From Ardenticatenaceae bacterium (GTDB lineage Bacteria; Chloroflexota; Anaerolineae; Promineifilales; Promineifilaceae), in the NCBI GenBank assembly GCA_020634435.1, contig JACKBS010000004.1:558001-622000 (forward strand): DNA of 64,000 nucleotides, in the 5' to 3' direction. Under the pieces are notes generated by a model, which was given only the letters and a program-made list of their open reading frames with translations, was not told the origin of the DNA and did not search any database. Both the position numbers and the translations under genes were made by a program. This document shows, piece after piece, positions 1 to 9,241 of this stretch (positions are counted from its first letter, which is position 1; every line of letters starts with the position of its first letter).

Positions 1-273
1 GGAGGGAATGAAATCAACAAAGCGTGTGTAACTGACCAGGCCGGGGAAATCGGCTTGAAGATGTACCCGCACGTGCTCGGTGTAATATGCCTTGAAGTGG
101 CGATAGTGTGATTGATGAAAGTGGATCAGGATGGTCATGACTTCACTGATGGATAGGGAACGCTGACGGAGGCGCTGGCGTTGTCCACTTTGCAAAAGCT
201 GCTGTTCCATAGCGGGTATAAACACCTGGCAAAAATCATCGACGTGTACAAATAATTCAAGTAGACTGTCCAT
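1..273 (-). CDS. IS982-family transposase, N-terminal part (cut by window edge)
   Basis: The minus strand from an ATG at 273 is open for 91 codons to the window edge. The product begins MDSLLELFVHVDDFCQVF and continues through SLSISEVMTILIHFHQSHYR and a FPGLVSYTRFV segment. This layout is the N-terminal helical part of IS982-type DDE transposases: an 'LF..VDDFC' start, the LS.SE..TI.I.FH motif, and LVSY.RF just before the catalytic core. The catalytic residues lie beyond the left edge. AGGAGA sits about 7 nt upstream of the ATG and supports this start. Whether the whole element is intact cannot be judged from here. IS982 assignment is from recalled family features. Confidence 0.85.
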   Translation of the reverse strand, partial: MDSLLELFVHVDDFCQVFIPAMEQQLLQSGQRQRLRQRSLSISEVMTILIHFHQSHYRHFKAYYTEHVRVHLQADFPGLVSYTRFVDFIPS

Positions 274-360
274 AGGGCTTCTCCTGATGATGCAGTTGAT
301 TGTGATAAACCAAGTGTATCTCAGTTGAAGCCCTTATCCCGTACTCACGTTAAATAGCCA
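1..360 (-). mobile_element. IS982-type insertion sequence, right part
   Basis: The spacer between the transposase start (273) and the next gene ends in an AT-rich stretch around 330-360. The 12-mer CCCGTACTCACG at 338-349 probably belongs to the terminal inverted repeat. The same 12-mer appears inverted at 8951-8962, as expected for a solo end of a related element. The exact outer boundary is not resolved because the other end lies outside the window. Confidence 0.55.
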
Positions 361-419
361 ATTGGGTAGGCTGTTTGGTACAATCGCCCGGTAATGGTTC
401 ACCGCCGGAGGCTATGTTT

Positions 420-2357
420 ATGCGTCACCTCACACTTTTATCGTTATTTATGCTGCTGTGTTTGGGATTAGTGGTTGTACCGGGCTTCTGGTCAGATACG
501 GCCGTTCCCCCCACCGTCGCCGCTCTTGGCCTAGAAGATCTACCGATACAAAAAATCACCCTCCAGCCACTGCCGGACGCACCACTCATTGCCGATGCGG
601 CTGCGGATAGCTGCACAAACGCGACGGAAATCAACATTACCGGTTCTGGTGTGGGTGAAACGACGGCGATTAACAGCATGACGGAGGCGGCTGATGATCC
701 CATTCTCACATGCGCTTGGGGTAACCCTAGCCGTCCTCAAGGATACCGCACCGTCTGGTATAAATTTACGCCGGCGGGCAACGGCCGTATTACCATCGAC
801 ACCACCAACAACTTCAATCCCAACAACTATGATACGATCCTGGCTGTGTACACCGGCAGCTGCGGTGCGGCGACGCTCAGCATGGTTGCCTGCAACGACG
901 ACTACGAAGGCTTTGCCTCACGCGTGACGTTTGATGTATACGAAAGTGAAACTTACTACGTGGAAGTGGCCGATTGGAACAGCGCGGTGCCCGGCACGCT
1001 TTCGCTGGACATCTTTTTTGTGCTCGATCCGATCCAGACGCGTTGGGAACTGCGCACCGGTTCAGCGCCCGCTCGCACGCACCATGCTGTGGTCAAGGCC
1101 AACGGCCTGGTTTACCAGATAGGCGGGCAAACGAACGCCACGGGTGTACCGATGTTGAGCAGCGATCTGTATCGCTACAACGTGGGCGACGACTCCTGGA
1201 CCAAGCTGCCCAACATGCCTGGTGATCCGTTAACCGATGTGACGGCCGCTTCGCTGAACGGCCGTATCTATGTTCCCGGTGGCTATGATGGCAACAACAT
1301 TGTTGGCACCCACCACGTCTACAACATTGCTGCTGGCGTGTGGGAAACTGATGCAGATGAGCCGCCGGTGGCTGTGGGCTGGGCTGAAGCGGTCGTGCCC
1401 ACCGATCAAGGCGGGTATTACCTGGTTGGGGGCATCAGCAATACGGACTTTCTGGAGAATACGGCCGTAGTGCACAATGATGTTTCATATTTTAGACTGG
1501 CTACTTCTACCTGGGATCCGCTCATTCCCGACATGAATGTGCCGCGTTATGGGCATACGGCCGTATGGGCCAACGACGGCATTTACGTGGTTGGTGGTAT
1601 TGATAACAACAACCAGCTATTGCCCGGCGGCGAATATTACCAGCCTGCGGGCAGCGGTACCTGGCAAACGCTGCCGCCTATGAACATTGCCCGCTATGGC
1701 GCCAGCAGCGCCGTCAGTCCAGGCGGTAAGTGGTACGTTTTTGGCGGGCTGGACTTCAACAACAAGGCCGTGCCTGAGGTGGAAGTGTTCGATCCGCTTA
1801 ATCCAGGCGCAGGCTGGCAAATTCTCGGTATTACCTACGATTTGGGTGGCAGCACGGATATTCGCGCGCGCGCTTTCCCTGATGGTGTATTTGTGGGCAA
1901 CTATCTGTACGCCATTGGCGGTCATGACACCAAAGATTATTTTGTCACGCCGCTGGTGCAGCGCCTGCTGGTTTTGAATCGCGAAGTAAACCTGCCCATC
2001 ATCATGGAGGGCAGCAGCAATCCGTTTAACGACAACTTCAGCGCTGCCGTGCCGCTCGTTCCCAACGTGCCCCAGATCCATCAATTTGATGATTCGTTTG
2101 ATTTCTTTGACGCGTTTATGTTCGACCAGGCCGGTTCGGGCATTGTCACCGTGCGACTCAGCCAGATTCCTTCCGGCAGCGACTACAACATTACCGTTTA
2201 CGACGCTAACAAGAGCGTACGTGGCAGCGGCACCCAGCCTGGAAACCAAAGCGAGGCGGTGACCTTATTTTTATCTGCTGGTCGTTACTACATCATGGTC
2301 GAGCGTATCTTTGGCCAGGCGGATAGCTCCAATTACCGCATTATTGTGGAAAAATAA
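420..2357 (+). CDS. Secreted Kelch-repeat protein with PPC-like beta-sandwich domains
   Basis: A 645-residue protein. The ATG at 420 is preferred over one at 375: GGAGG at about 408-412 is correctly spaced and translation then starts directly with a signal peptide (MRHLTLLSLFMLLCLGLVVV), so the protein is exported. Residues of about 55-200 (DSCTNATEI through VEVADWN) and the last 110 residues resemble pre-peptidase C-terminal-like jelly-roll domains. The middle, about 215-530, has repeated blocks of the type 'R..H.AV...G.VYVVGG', giving five to six Kelch blades of a beta-propeller. It is probably a cell-surface or extracellular binding protein; no catalytic motif is visible. ACGGCCGT occurs five times inside the gene, read as TAV or NGR. 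Confidence 0.8.
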   Translation: MRHLTLLSLFMLLCLGLVVVPGFWSDTAVPPTVAALGLEDLPIQKITLQPLPDAPLIADAAADSCTNATEINITGSGVGETTAINSMTEAADDPILTCAWGNPSRPQGYRTVWYKFTPAGNGRITIDTTNNFNPNNYDTILAVYTGSCGAATLSMVACNDDYEGFASRVTFDVYESETYYVEVADWNSAVPGTLSLDIFFVLDPIQTRWELRTGSAPARTHHAVVKANGLVYQIGGQTNATGVPMLSSDLYRYNVGDDSWTKLPNMPGDPLTDVTAASLNGRIYVPGGYDGNNIVGTHHVYNIAAGVWETDADEPPVAVGWAEAVVPTDQGGYYLVGGISNTDFLENTAVVHNDVSYFRLATSTWDPLIPDMNVPRYGHTAVWANDGIYVVGGIDNNNQLLPGGEYYQPAGSGTWQTLPPMNIARYGASSAVSPGGKWYVFGGLDFNNKAVPEVEVFDPLNPGAGWQILGITYDLGGSTDIRARAFPDGVFVGNYLYAIGGHDTKDYFVTPLVQRLLVLNREVNLPIIMEGSSNPFNDNFSAAVPLVPNVPQIHQFDDSFDFFDAFMFDQAGSGIVTVRLSQIPSGSDYNITVYDANKSVRGSGTQPGNQSEAVTLFLSAGRYYIMVERIFGQADSSNYRIIVEK

Positions 2358-2366
2358 CTCAGCAAA

Positions 2367-2431
2367 AGGTGCGACGCACTTATTCTAACGATTATTGCAA
2401 GACTGCAAATTGGTTAAAGTGCGTCGCACCT
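2367..2431. repeat. 15-bp perfect inverted repeat (REP-like)
   Basis: AGGTGCGACGCACTT (2367-2381) is repeated as its exact reverse complement at 2417-2431 with a 35-nt loop. Each arm is itself an odd palindrome around GTGCG-N-CGCAC, so it can form one long or two short hairpins, the architecture of REP/BIME elements. It lies between the Kelch gene and sbcD and could also stop transcription, although no T-run follows. Confidence 0.75.
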
Positions 2432-2436
2432 GACCC

Positions 2437-3690
2437 ATGACAAACACTATGACTGAACCCATTCGTTTACTGCATTTTGCCGATGCTCATATTGATATTG
2501 CCAATTACGGCCGTCACGATCCCCAAACCGGTATACCGCTGCGCGTGATGGATTTTTTGCACGCCCTGGACCAGATTGTCGATGCGGCTATCGAGGAAAA
2601 AGTAGACCTGGTCATCTTTGCTGGTGATGCCTACAAAGATCGCAACCCACAGCCCACCTTCCAACGCGCTTGGGGGGAACGCATGATGCGTCTGTCGCAG
2701 GCGGGCATCCCTACCGTGCTGCTGGTGGGCAACCATGACGTATCTCCAGCCGCCGGGCGTGCCCACACGCTGCACGAGTTCAGCACCCTCAGCGTGCCCC
2801 ACATTCACGTCGCCGATCGATTGGCGTTGCTAAAACCAGAGCAGCTGGGCTTGCCTGTGCAAATCCTCACCGTGCCCTGGCTATCACGCAGTTTGCTCGT
2901 GGGGCGAGAAGAAACGGCCGGTAGAACCGTAGAAGAAATTTACCAGCGCATTGAAGAGCTGGTCAGCCATCGCGTAACGGAGCTGATTGAGCAGGCAGAT
3001 CCCGACATTCCGCTCATTCTCACGGCCCATGCCAGTGTGCAGGGGGCGCAGTATGGCAGCGAACGCGCCGTTATGCTGGGGCATGAGCTAGTGCTCAGCG
3101 GCGGTCTGGTAAACCACAGCAAGCTCGACTACGTGGCCCTGGGTCACATCCACAAACCGCAAGTGTTGTCTGCTCAGGACAGCCATCCGCCCATCATTTA
3201 CCCTGGCTCGATTGAGCGCATTGACTTTGGTGAGAAAGAAGACAAGCGCTTTGTGCTGGCCGAGGTGGAAAAAGGGCAGACTCATTGGGAATTTCGCAAG
3301 CTAAAAACGCGCCGCTTCATCGATCCGGCCCCCATTACGCCGCGCACCGAACATTTTATGGAGGATGTGCTGAGCCAGCTGCCCGCCGCTGAAGATGTAG
3401 TGGATGCGATTTGCCGGGTGCGGCTTAGCTTCCCACGAGACGACGAGCCTTTGCTGGATGAACGCGCCATCCTGGCTCATTTTGAGCAAGCTTTCGAGGT
3501 GAAAATCCAGAAGCATTACCTGATCAATAAGCGCTCCCGTTTGGGCGATGCCGCTAGCGTGGAAGCAATGACACCGCTGGAGTTGCTGGAAACCTATTGG
3601 GTTAGTGAAGAGCTGGAGGGCGAGGAAATGGAAGTTCTGCTCAGCCTGGCGAAGGAAATTTTGGCGGAGGATGAGGCAGAGGTGGGGTGA
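2437..3690 (+). CDS. sbcD: SbcD/Mre11-type DNA repair exonuclease subunit
   Basis: A 417-residue calcineurin-like phosphoesterase with the ordered metal-binding motifs of SbcD/Mre11: FADAHID near residue 15, GDAYKDRN near 63, GNHDVSP near 98, TAHASVQG near 195 and GHIHKP near 236. Family members are Mn-dependent exo/endonucleases that process DNA ends and hairpins together with the SbcC/Rad50 ATPase. The sbcC homologue follows 87 nt downstream on the same strand, so the pair is an operon. Two in-frame ATGs (2437 and 2449) are possible and neither has a strong ribosome site. The inverted repeat ending at 2431 abuts the start. Confidence 0.93.
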   Translation: MTNTMTEPIRLLHFADAHIDIANYGRHDPQTGIPLRVMDFLHALDQIVDAAIEEKVDLVIFAGDAYKDRNPQPTFQRAWGERMMRLSQAGIPTVLLVGNHDVSPAAGRAHTLHEFSTLSVPHIHVADRLALLKPEQLGLPVQILTVPWLSRSLLVGREETAGRTVEEIYQRIEELVSHRVTELIEQADPDIPLILTAHASVQGAQYGSERAVMLGHELVLSGGLVNHSKLDYVALGHIHKPQVLSAQDSHPPIIYPGSIERIDFGEKEDKRFVLAEVEKGQTHWEFRKLKTRRFIDPAPITPRTEHFMEDVLSQLPAAEDVVDAICRVRLSFPRDDEPLLDERAILAHFEQAFEVKIQKHYLINKRSRLGDAASVEAMTPLELLETYWVSEELEGEEMEVLLSLAKEILAEDEAEVG

Positions 3691-3777
3691 CAAGGTGAAG
3701 GGGTGACAAGGTGAAATTACTCCTTTACTCAATTGCCCAATGACATTTCCTTTACGCGACACGAGCTAAAACTAGTT

Positions 3778-6759
3778 ATGATTCCAACAAAACTTGAGAT
3801 TTCCAACTTTTTATCTTACCGTGATACGGCCGTTCTGCCCTTTGAAGGCATTCATTTAGCCTGTATTTCTGGGGCGAATGGTGCGGGTAAGTCATCGATC
3901 CTGGACAGCATTACCTGGGCGCTGTTTGGCCAGAGCCGCAGTCGCAGCGATGACGATTTGGTGAATCGGCTTTCGGCGCTGGATGAAAAAACGGCCGAAG
4001 TTCGCCTGGAGTTTGAGCTGGAAGGCACACTATATCGCGTGACGCGTAGCAAACGGCGTGGCAAAACCACCCAGCTAGACCTGCAAATCGCGGCGGGCGA
4101 AGGCCAGTGGAAAACCCTCACCGAAGGCAAGCTGCGCGACACGCAGGACGCCATCGAGGCGCTGCTGCGCATGAATTATGACACCTTCATCAACGCCAGC
4201 TTCTTGCTCCAGGGCAAAGCCGACGAGTTCACCACCAAGACGCCCAACCGCCGCAAGGAAATCCTGGCCGATTTGCTAGGCGTGAGCGTATGGGAGCAGT
4301 ACCGCGAGCGAGCGGTGGCCCGGCGCAAAGAAGAAGAAACGCAGCTGGCTCTGCTCGATGCCCAAATCAACGAAATTGAGGAAGAGCTGGGACAGGAAGA
4401 GGCGCGGCAAGAAGCGGTAAGCGAAGCACAATCTGCTTTAGAAGGTATTGCCCAGCGTTTGGCCGATAAGGAAGCCTTGCTCCAGCAACTGCGCCGTGCC
4501 GAAACGGCCGTTCAGCAGCACAAACAGCTTGTGGATACCCTGGCCACCAATTTGAACCGCGCCAAAGCCCAACTGGAAAGCTTGCAGCGCAGCCAGGCGC
4601 AGCGGCAGCAGGAGCGGGATAGCTTTACGGCCGTTTTGCAAGACGCCGCCCAAATTACCGCCACCTATGAACAATGGCAGTCGGCTGATGCCACTTTCCA
4701 GAGTTGGCAGGCGCGGGCCGAGCAGTTTAACCGACTGGAGCAGAGCAAACGGCCGTACGAGGTGACCATTGCGCAAGAAAAATCCCGCCTGACACAACGG
4801 CTGGAAGAGCTGCAAGGCCAGGCACGCCGTGCCGAGGATGCCGCTGATGAGCAGGAAACGCTCGAAGAAGAGCTGGCGGTGGCCAAAACCATGCTGGCTG
4901 AACTGGAAACCAGGCTGGCGGCTTTGGCCGAACAAGAAGCTGAATGGCACCAGCTGCGCACTGAGCTGCAAAAGTTGGAAAGCGAACGCGAGTCACAAAA
5001 TCGCGAGCTGGCCCGTTTGCAAAATTTGGCTCGGCGCATGACCGGATTGCGTGACGAGGAAACGGCCGTTTCGCAAAACTTGCAAGCCGCCGAGCAGCAA
5101 ATCGCCGAGTTGGACACTCGCTTGGCCGAGTTGAGCCAGCAGGAGCAGATGTACAACGCTGCGCAGGCGGAAAAGGTGGGGTTAGAAAGCAGCCAGCCAG
5201 CGCTTAAAGAGCAGATGAATCGGCTCAAGACGCGCATTGAGCAGTTAGAGGTGGAAATAGGCGGCAGCTGCCCCCTGTGTGGCCAGGAACTCACCCCGGC
5301 GCACCGTGCCCAGGTGATTGGCGAACTTCAAGCCGAAGGCACGGGCATGGGCGAGCGCTTCCGCGCCAACCGGCAAACCATTGACGCGCTTACGGCGCAG
5401 CTGGCCGAACTGAGCCGCGAGGTGGCGCAGCGATCCCAGCTGGAAAAGTTGCGCCAGACGCAGCAGCAGCGGCAGGCGCAGGCACAGGCTCGGCTGGACG
5501 AAATTACCCAATCCCTGGCTGAATGGGAATCTGGCGAGGCGGCCCAATTGGCGGCGTTGGAAGTAGCTCTGGCCGAAGATAATCTGGCTGAGCTGCGTGA
5601 GAAGGTGGTGATTCTGGGAACGGCCGTTCAGGCCAAAACTAGCCTGGAAGCTGATCGCCGCCAGCAAGAGCAGCTGGTGGCCAACGATGAAGCCCGTTTG
5701 GCTGAACTCAGCCGCTTTATGGGCGAATGGGCCGAATCAGGGCAGGCCCAACTGGCCGATGTGCAGCAGCAGCTGAGCAGCGGCGCTTTTGCTGCCGAGG
5801 CTCAGTCCGCGCTGGCTGGTCTCAACGCTGAACTGGCCGAACTGGGCTACGATGCCGAAGCCCACGCCGGGGCCCGGCAAGCCCGCGCTGATTTGGAAGC
5901 GGCTCAAGAAAAATTCCAGCAGCTGCGGCAGGCGGAAGCCGCCGTAAAGCCTCTGGAAGATGCGCTGGCGGAAGGCAGCGAGCGCATTGCCGAGCAGACA
6001 CAATCGGTAGCGGAACTGGGGCAGCAGCACGAAACAGCCGTTGCCGAGCTGGCCCAAATGACGGCCGATGGTGGCGATTTACGCGGTGTGGAAAATGAAG
6101 TGTTTGATCTGCGCGAGGCGCAAATTGCGGCCAACCAGCGGGTGGCCGTGGCTCAAAATCGGTTGGAGGTGCTGGCCGACCAGCGCCAGCGTCAAAAAGA
6201 GCTGGGCAAACGGCAAACGGCCGTTCGTCAGCAAATTCAGCGGCTCAAGCTGCTGGAAAAAGCGTGTGGTAAAAGTGGTGTCCAGGCGCTGCTGATCGAG
6301 CAGGCGCTGCCAGAAATTGAGGAGCGGGCCAATGAATTGCTGGACCGCCTGACTGGTGGTGAGATGCGCGTTTCGTTCCCCACGCAGCGCCGCCTGAAGA
6401 GCCGCGAAGGGCTAGCCGAGACGCTAGATATCCAAATTATGGACAGCGCGGGCGAACGGCCGTATGATAACTACAGCGGTGGCGAACAATTTAGGGTAAA
6501 CTTTGCCATTCGCTTAGCGCTTTCGCAGCTGCTGGCCAAGCGGGCCGGGGCTCGGTTGCAAACCCTGGTCATTGATGAAGGGTTTGGCAGCCAGGACCCA
6601 AACGGCCGTCAACGCCTCATCGAAGCGATCAACATTATTCAGGGCGACTTCCGGCGCATTTTAGTCATCACGCACATTGACGAGCTGCGAGACGCATTTC
6701 CAAGTCGCATCGAAGTACGCAAAACACCAACTGGCTCCCAAATCGATTTGATAATGTGA
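3778..6759 (+). CDS. sbcC: SbcC/Rad50-type ATPase subunit
   Basis: About 993 residues. The ATG at 3778 is chosen because the protein then begins MIPTKLEISNFLSYRD, the usual SbcC/Rad50 beginning; an upstream ATG at 3733 would add 15 unrelated residues. The Walker A motif GANGAGKSS is near residue 32. Two long Glu/Gln/Ala-rich coiled-coil arms flank a zinc hook, CPLCGQEL, near residue 498. The ABC signature YSGGEQFRVNFAIRL is near 898 and Walker B LVIDEGFGSQD near 930. It is the ATPase and tether of the SbcCD nuclease. ACGGCCGT occurs nine times, encoding TAV, RPY or NGR by reading frame. Confidence 0.95.
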   Translation: MIPTKLEISNFLSYRDTAVLPFEGIHLACISGANGAGKSSILDSITWALFGQSRSRSDDDLVNRLSALDEKTAEVRLEFELEGTLYRVTRSKRRGKTTQLDLQIAAGEGQWKTLTEGKLRDTQDAIEALLRMNYDTFINASFLLQGKADEFTTKTPNRRKEILADLLGVSVWEQYRERAVARRKEEETQLALLDAQINEIEEELGQEEARQEAVSEAQSALEGIAQRLADKEALLQQLRRAETAVQQHKQLVDTLATNLNRAKAQLESLQRSQAQRQQERDSFTAVLQDAAQITATYEQWQSADATFQSWQARAEQFNRLEQSKRPYEVTIAQEKSRLTQRLEELQGQARRAEDAADEQETLEEELAVAKTMLAELETRLAALAEQEAEWHQLRTELQKLESERESQNRELARLQNLARRMTGLRDEETAVSQNLQAAEQQIAELDTRLAELSQQEQMYNAAQAEKVGLESSQPALKEQMNRLKTRIEQLEVEIGGSCPLCGQELTPAHRAQVIGELQAEGTGMGERFRANRQTIDALTAQLAELSREVAQRSQLEKLRQTQQQRQAQAQARLDEITQSLAEWESGEAAQLAALEVALAEDNLAELREKVVILGTAVQAKTSLEADRRQQEQLVANDEARLAELSRFMGEWAESGQAQLADVQQQLSSGAFAAEAQSALAGLNAELAELGYDAEAHAGARQARADLEAAQEKFQQLRQAEAAVKPLEDALAEGSERIAEQTQSVAELGQQHETAVAELAQMTADGGDLRGVENEVFDLREAQIAANQRVAVAQNRLEVLADQRQRQKELGKRQTAVRQQIQRLKLLEKACGKSGVQALLIEQALPEIEERANELLDRLTGGEMRVSFPTQRRLKSREGLAETLDIQIMDSAGERPYDNYSGGEQFRVNFAIRLALSQLLAKRAGARLQTLVIDEGFGSQDPNGRQRLIEAINIIQGDFRRILVITHIDELRDAFPSRIEVRKTPTGSQIDLIM

Positions 6760-6872
6760 CCGACTGATAGATTCAGCGTCGAAGCTGGATAGTTCAATCG
6801 TCATTTTTGTCCTGTAGATTGAAAATCGTCTCTGTTCAGGAGGGAGAATGGTTTTCAAAGGTAGAAAAGACC

Positions 6873-7247
6873 ATGGGGTACTCAGTTTTGGTTGTAGATG
6901 ATGATCCAATGAAGCGGCAGCTACTGCGCATGATTTTGGAGCGCGCCGGTTTTGGCGTCGCCGAAGCAGCCGATGGCGCGGAAGCGCTGCTCTCTCTGGA
7001 CAGTGTAGTACCAGATTTGATGACGTTGGATGTGATGATGCCCCACATGGATGGCTTTGCTGTCTGTGAGCAGGTGCGCCAAAATCCCAAAACGGCCGAT
7101 TTACCCATCATTATCGTTAGCGCCCGGGCCGATGGGGGCAGCATTCGCGAGGGGCTTGCTGCCGGGGCTAACCGGTATTTGCCGCAGCCCGTCATGCCCG
7201 ATAAACTGATTCGGACGGTGAATGAGCTGCTGCCGCCTGCGGCTTGA
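6873..7247 (+). CDS. Stand-alone response-regulator receiver protein
   Basis: A single receiver domain of 124 residues starting MGYSVLVVDDDP. It has the acidic pocket (DDD near residue 9), a phosphoacceptor Asp in TLDVMMPHMDG near 53 and the conserved Ser in IIIVSARA. The position normally holding the invariant Lys (YL.KP) reads YLPQPV, so the Lys is replaced by Gln. No output domain follows, so it would act as a single-domain receiver if functional. The best ribosome site (AGGAGGGAG, 6838-6846) sits before an out-of-frame ATG at 6848, which opens a 17-codon frame overlapping this start. The true start and initiation mechanism are therefore uncertain. Confidence 0.85.
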   Translation: MGYSVLVVDDDPMKRQLLRMILERAGFGVAEAADGAEALLSLDSVVPDLMTLDVMMPHMDGFAVCEQVRQNPKTADLPIIIVSARADGGSIREGLAAGANRYLPQPVMPDKLIRTVNELLPPAA

Positions 7248-7305
7248 TTTTGGAGGTGGTACGGCCGTTCTGGCTAAATCTTTTTATCATTCATCGCAGC
7301 ACTCT

Positions 7306-8181
7306 ATGCCTCAACATCGCTTACACGTTTCTCAAAGCCGATCCTTTCTCAAGTTATTCAGCAATCATATGGACGCCTGGCAAGTTGCTTTGGTTATTGC
7401 CACGCTGCCGTTGCTCATTCATGGGGCGATTCGCCGGGAAACGGCCGTATTGGTTCTGGCTCTGGGCGTGGGCTACTGGTTTGCTTTTGCCCTCAACGAT
7501 TATTTTGATGCTCCCTTCGACCAGCTAGATGAACCAAAAGCCCAACGTAACTTTTTTGTGCAGCAGCCGCTGTCTGGTTGGCTCGTCGCCGTTTTTTCTC
7601 TGGGGTTCTTGATTCTTGTTGCTGCGGCCTTTGCCCCATTTGGCGTACGGGGTTGGCTATTGTGGCTGATCAGTTGCTTTGTCGCCTGGGCTTACTCCGC
7701 GCCGCCGCTGCGCCTAAAAATGCGACCGGGCCTCGACTTGCTCACGCACGCTTTGTTTGTGCAGACGTTTCCCTATGTGGTATGCATGGTCCTCATCCGC
7801 GCCAGTTGGGGGTTGCTCGATTGGGTGCTGCTGGCCATCCTTTTCCTGGCATCGCTGACGGCGCAGCTGGAGCAGCAGGCGCGTGATTTTGACGTGGATG
7901 TGCAGGCTGGCGGTACGTTTACCACCTGGTTGGGGCAGGGGCGTGTGGTGCGGGGGCTGCGGTGGATTACGGCCGTTTGTTTGCTTATTGCTCTGGTGTT
8001 TGTCCTCGCAGGAACAATTCCCTGGTTTTTGCTGCCGTTTGGGTTGATTGGTCTCCCCGCGTTGCTGCACCGCTTTTGGCGCACGCCAGAAACGCCGCGC
8101 TCCGAGCGCTTGGTGCTGCTCTCCACCACCGCCGGATTTCTGTATACCGGCGTCATCTTCTGCTACTTTCTCCTCTCCTGA
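7306..8181 (+). CDS. UbiA-family prenyltransferase, membrane protein
   Basis: About 291 residues with eight or so hydrophobic segments. The first Asp-rich motif, NDYFDAPFDQ, is near residue 64 and the second, RDFDVDVQAGG, near 193. These are the paired Mg/diphosphate-binding motifs of UbiA prenyltransferases, which join a polyprenyl chain to an aromatic or other acceptor in the membrane. The acceptor (quinone, tetrapyrrole or lipid precursor) cannot be told from sequence. The ATG at 7306 is preferred; an earlier frame from 7222 would overlap the receiver gene and add 28 residues without family similarity. Confidence 0.85.
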   Translation: MPQHRLHVSQSRSFLKLFSNHMDAWQVALVIATLPLLIHGAIRRETAVLVLALGVGYWFAFALNDYFDAPFDQLDEPKAQRNFFVQQPLSGWLVAVFSLGFLILVAAAFAPFGVRGWLLWLISCFVAWAYSAPPLRLKMRPGLDLLTHALFVQTFPYVVCMVLIRASWGLLDWVLLAILFLASLTAQLEQQARDFDVDVQAGGTFTTWLGQGRVVRGLRWITAVCLLIALVFVLAGTIPWFLLPFGLIGLPALLHRFWRTPETPRSERLVLLSTTAGFLYTGVIFCYFLLS

Positions 8182-8249
8182 AAACGAGTACAATCCCTAC
8201 GAATTGGATCGGTCGGAAGACGGCCGTTTACAAAAAAGGATTCTGCACA

Positions 8250-8885
8250 ATGCCAAAATATTTCATCACCATTGCGGGCAACATCGGTGTGGGTAAATCT
8301 ACTCTTGTCAATCTGCTGGCCAAGCGCACCGGCTGGGAGCCAGTTTACGAAGCCGTCACTGAAAATCCATACCTGTCTGATTTTTACAGCGACATGACCC
8401 GCTGGAGCTTTCACTCGCAGGTGTTCTTCCTGTCACGGCGATTGCAGCAGCACCATTACCTATTGCAAAGGCAAAACGCCATCATCCAGGACCGCAGCGT
8501 GTACGAGGATGCCGAGATTTTTGCCCGCAACCTGTTTGTGCAGGGCAACATGAGCGAGCGGGATTGGGCTTGTTACTTCGATTTGTACCAGACGCTAGCC
8601 ACGTTGCTGACGCCGCCACACCTGGTCATTTACCTCAAAGCTTCTGTGCCCACACTGCGCCAGCGCATTGTCCAGCGTGGCCGCGACTACGAGCAGCAAA
8701 TTGCGGATGCCTACCTGGAACAACTCAACCATCTGTATGATGAATGGGCCAGCAATTTCTCACGCGGCGCCGTTCTAACGATTGATACCAACAATCTAAA
8801 CTACGTCCGCTATGAGGAACATCTGGACCAAATCTGGCAAAAAATTGATGAGCGTTTGCAGGGGCGAGACTATCTCGCGCTGTAG
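8250..8885 (+). CDS. Deoxynucleoside kinase (dGK/dAK type)
   Basis: A 211-residue P-loop kinase starting MPKYFITIAGNIGVGKST. The P-loop GNIGVGKST (residues 9-17), the substrate/catalytic segment IQDRSVYEDAEIF near 78 and a LID with RQRIVQRGRDYE near 135 define the deoxynucleoside kinase family. It phosphorylates deoxynucleosides in the salvage pathway; the preferred base is not evident. The start at 8250 follows an AAAAAAGGA ribosome site. It lies about 70 nt after the prenyltransferase gene and could be cotranscribed. Confidence 0.92.
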   Translation: MPKYFITIAGNIGVGKSTLVNLLAKRTGWEPVYEAVTENPYLSDFYSDMTRWSFHSQVFFLSRRLQQHHYLLQRQNAIIQDRSVYEDAEIFARNLFVQGNMSERDWACYFDLYQTLATLLTPPHLVIYLKASVPTLRQRIVQRGRDYEQQIADAYLEQLNHLYDEWASNFSRGAVLTIDTNNLNYVRYEEHLDQIWQKIDERLQGRDYLAL

Positions 8886-9241
8886 CTTTCGCCCGAAATC
8901 CGATTCGTCTGGCTTTTTCAAAAGTAAGTTGACAAAAAAGACTAATCTAGCGTGAGTACGGGTTAGATCGCTAGGCAAGCGATAGTCTCCCGACCCAACG
9001 ATAGTTTCTTTGGTTGCCTAGCTTATGCAATCAAGCCCCCAAATCAGATTAAAAATGAAGTTAGCCACACTCGATGGCCTGAATGCTAAATCTGAGAAAT
9101 GTTTTTTGATTTATCTTGTCTATTGGGTTAAATATGTTAACCATCACGCTATATCTATTAGTTAGATGTCGGCTGTTGATTAGACAGAACATGCGATATT
9201 AAGTGATTTTGTCTTGGCTTAAACAACACGTCTATCTTTGT
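8886..9241. other. Gene-free spacer with a 9-bp stem and a possible IS end
   Basis: This 356-bp spacer is AT-rich. CGTGAGTACGGG at 8951-8962 matches (inverted) the presumed IS982 end at 338-349. GCTAGGCAA at 8970-8978 pairs perfectly with TTGCCTAGC at 9014-9022, and CGATAGT occurs twice within the loop. The stem could be a structured RNA or part of a decayed element. A 36-codon open frame from 9055 has no ribosome site and no recognisable features. ACGGCCGT is absent. Confidence 0.5.

Noticed and set aside
9055..9165. 36-codon open frame MKLATLDGLN
   Set aside because: No ribosome site, no promoter and a spacer-like composition.
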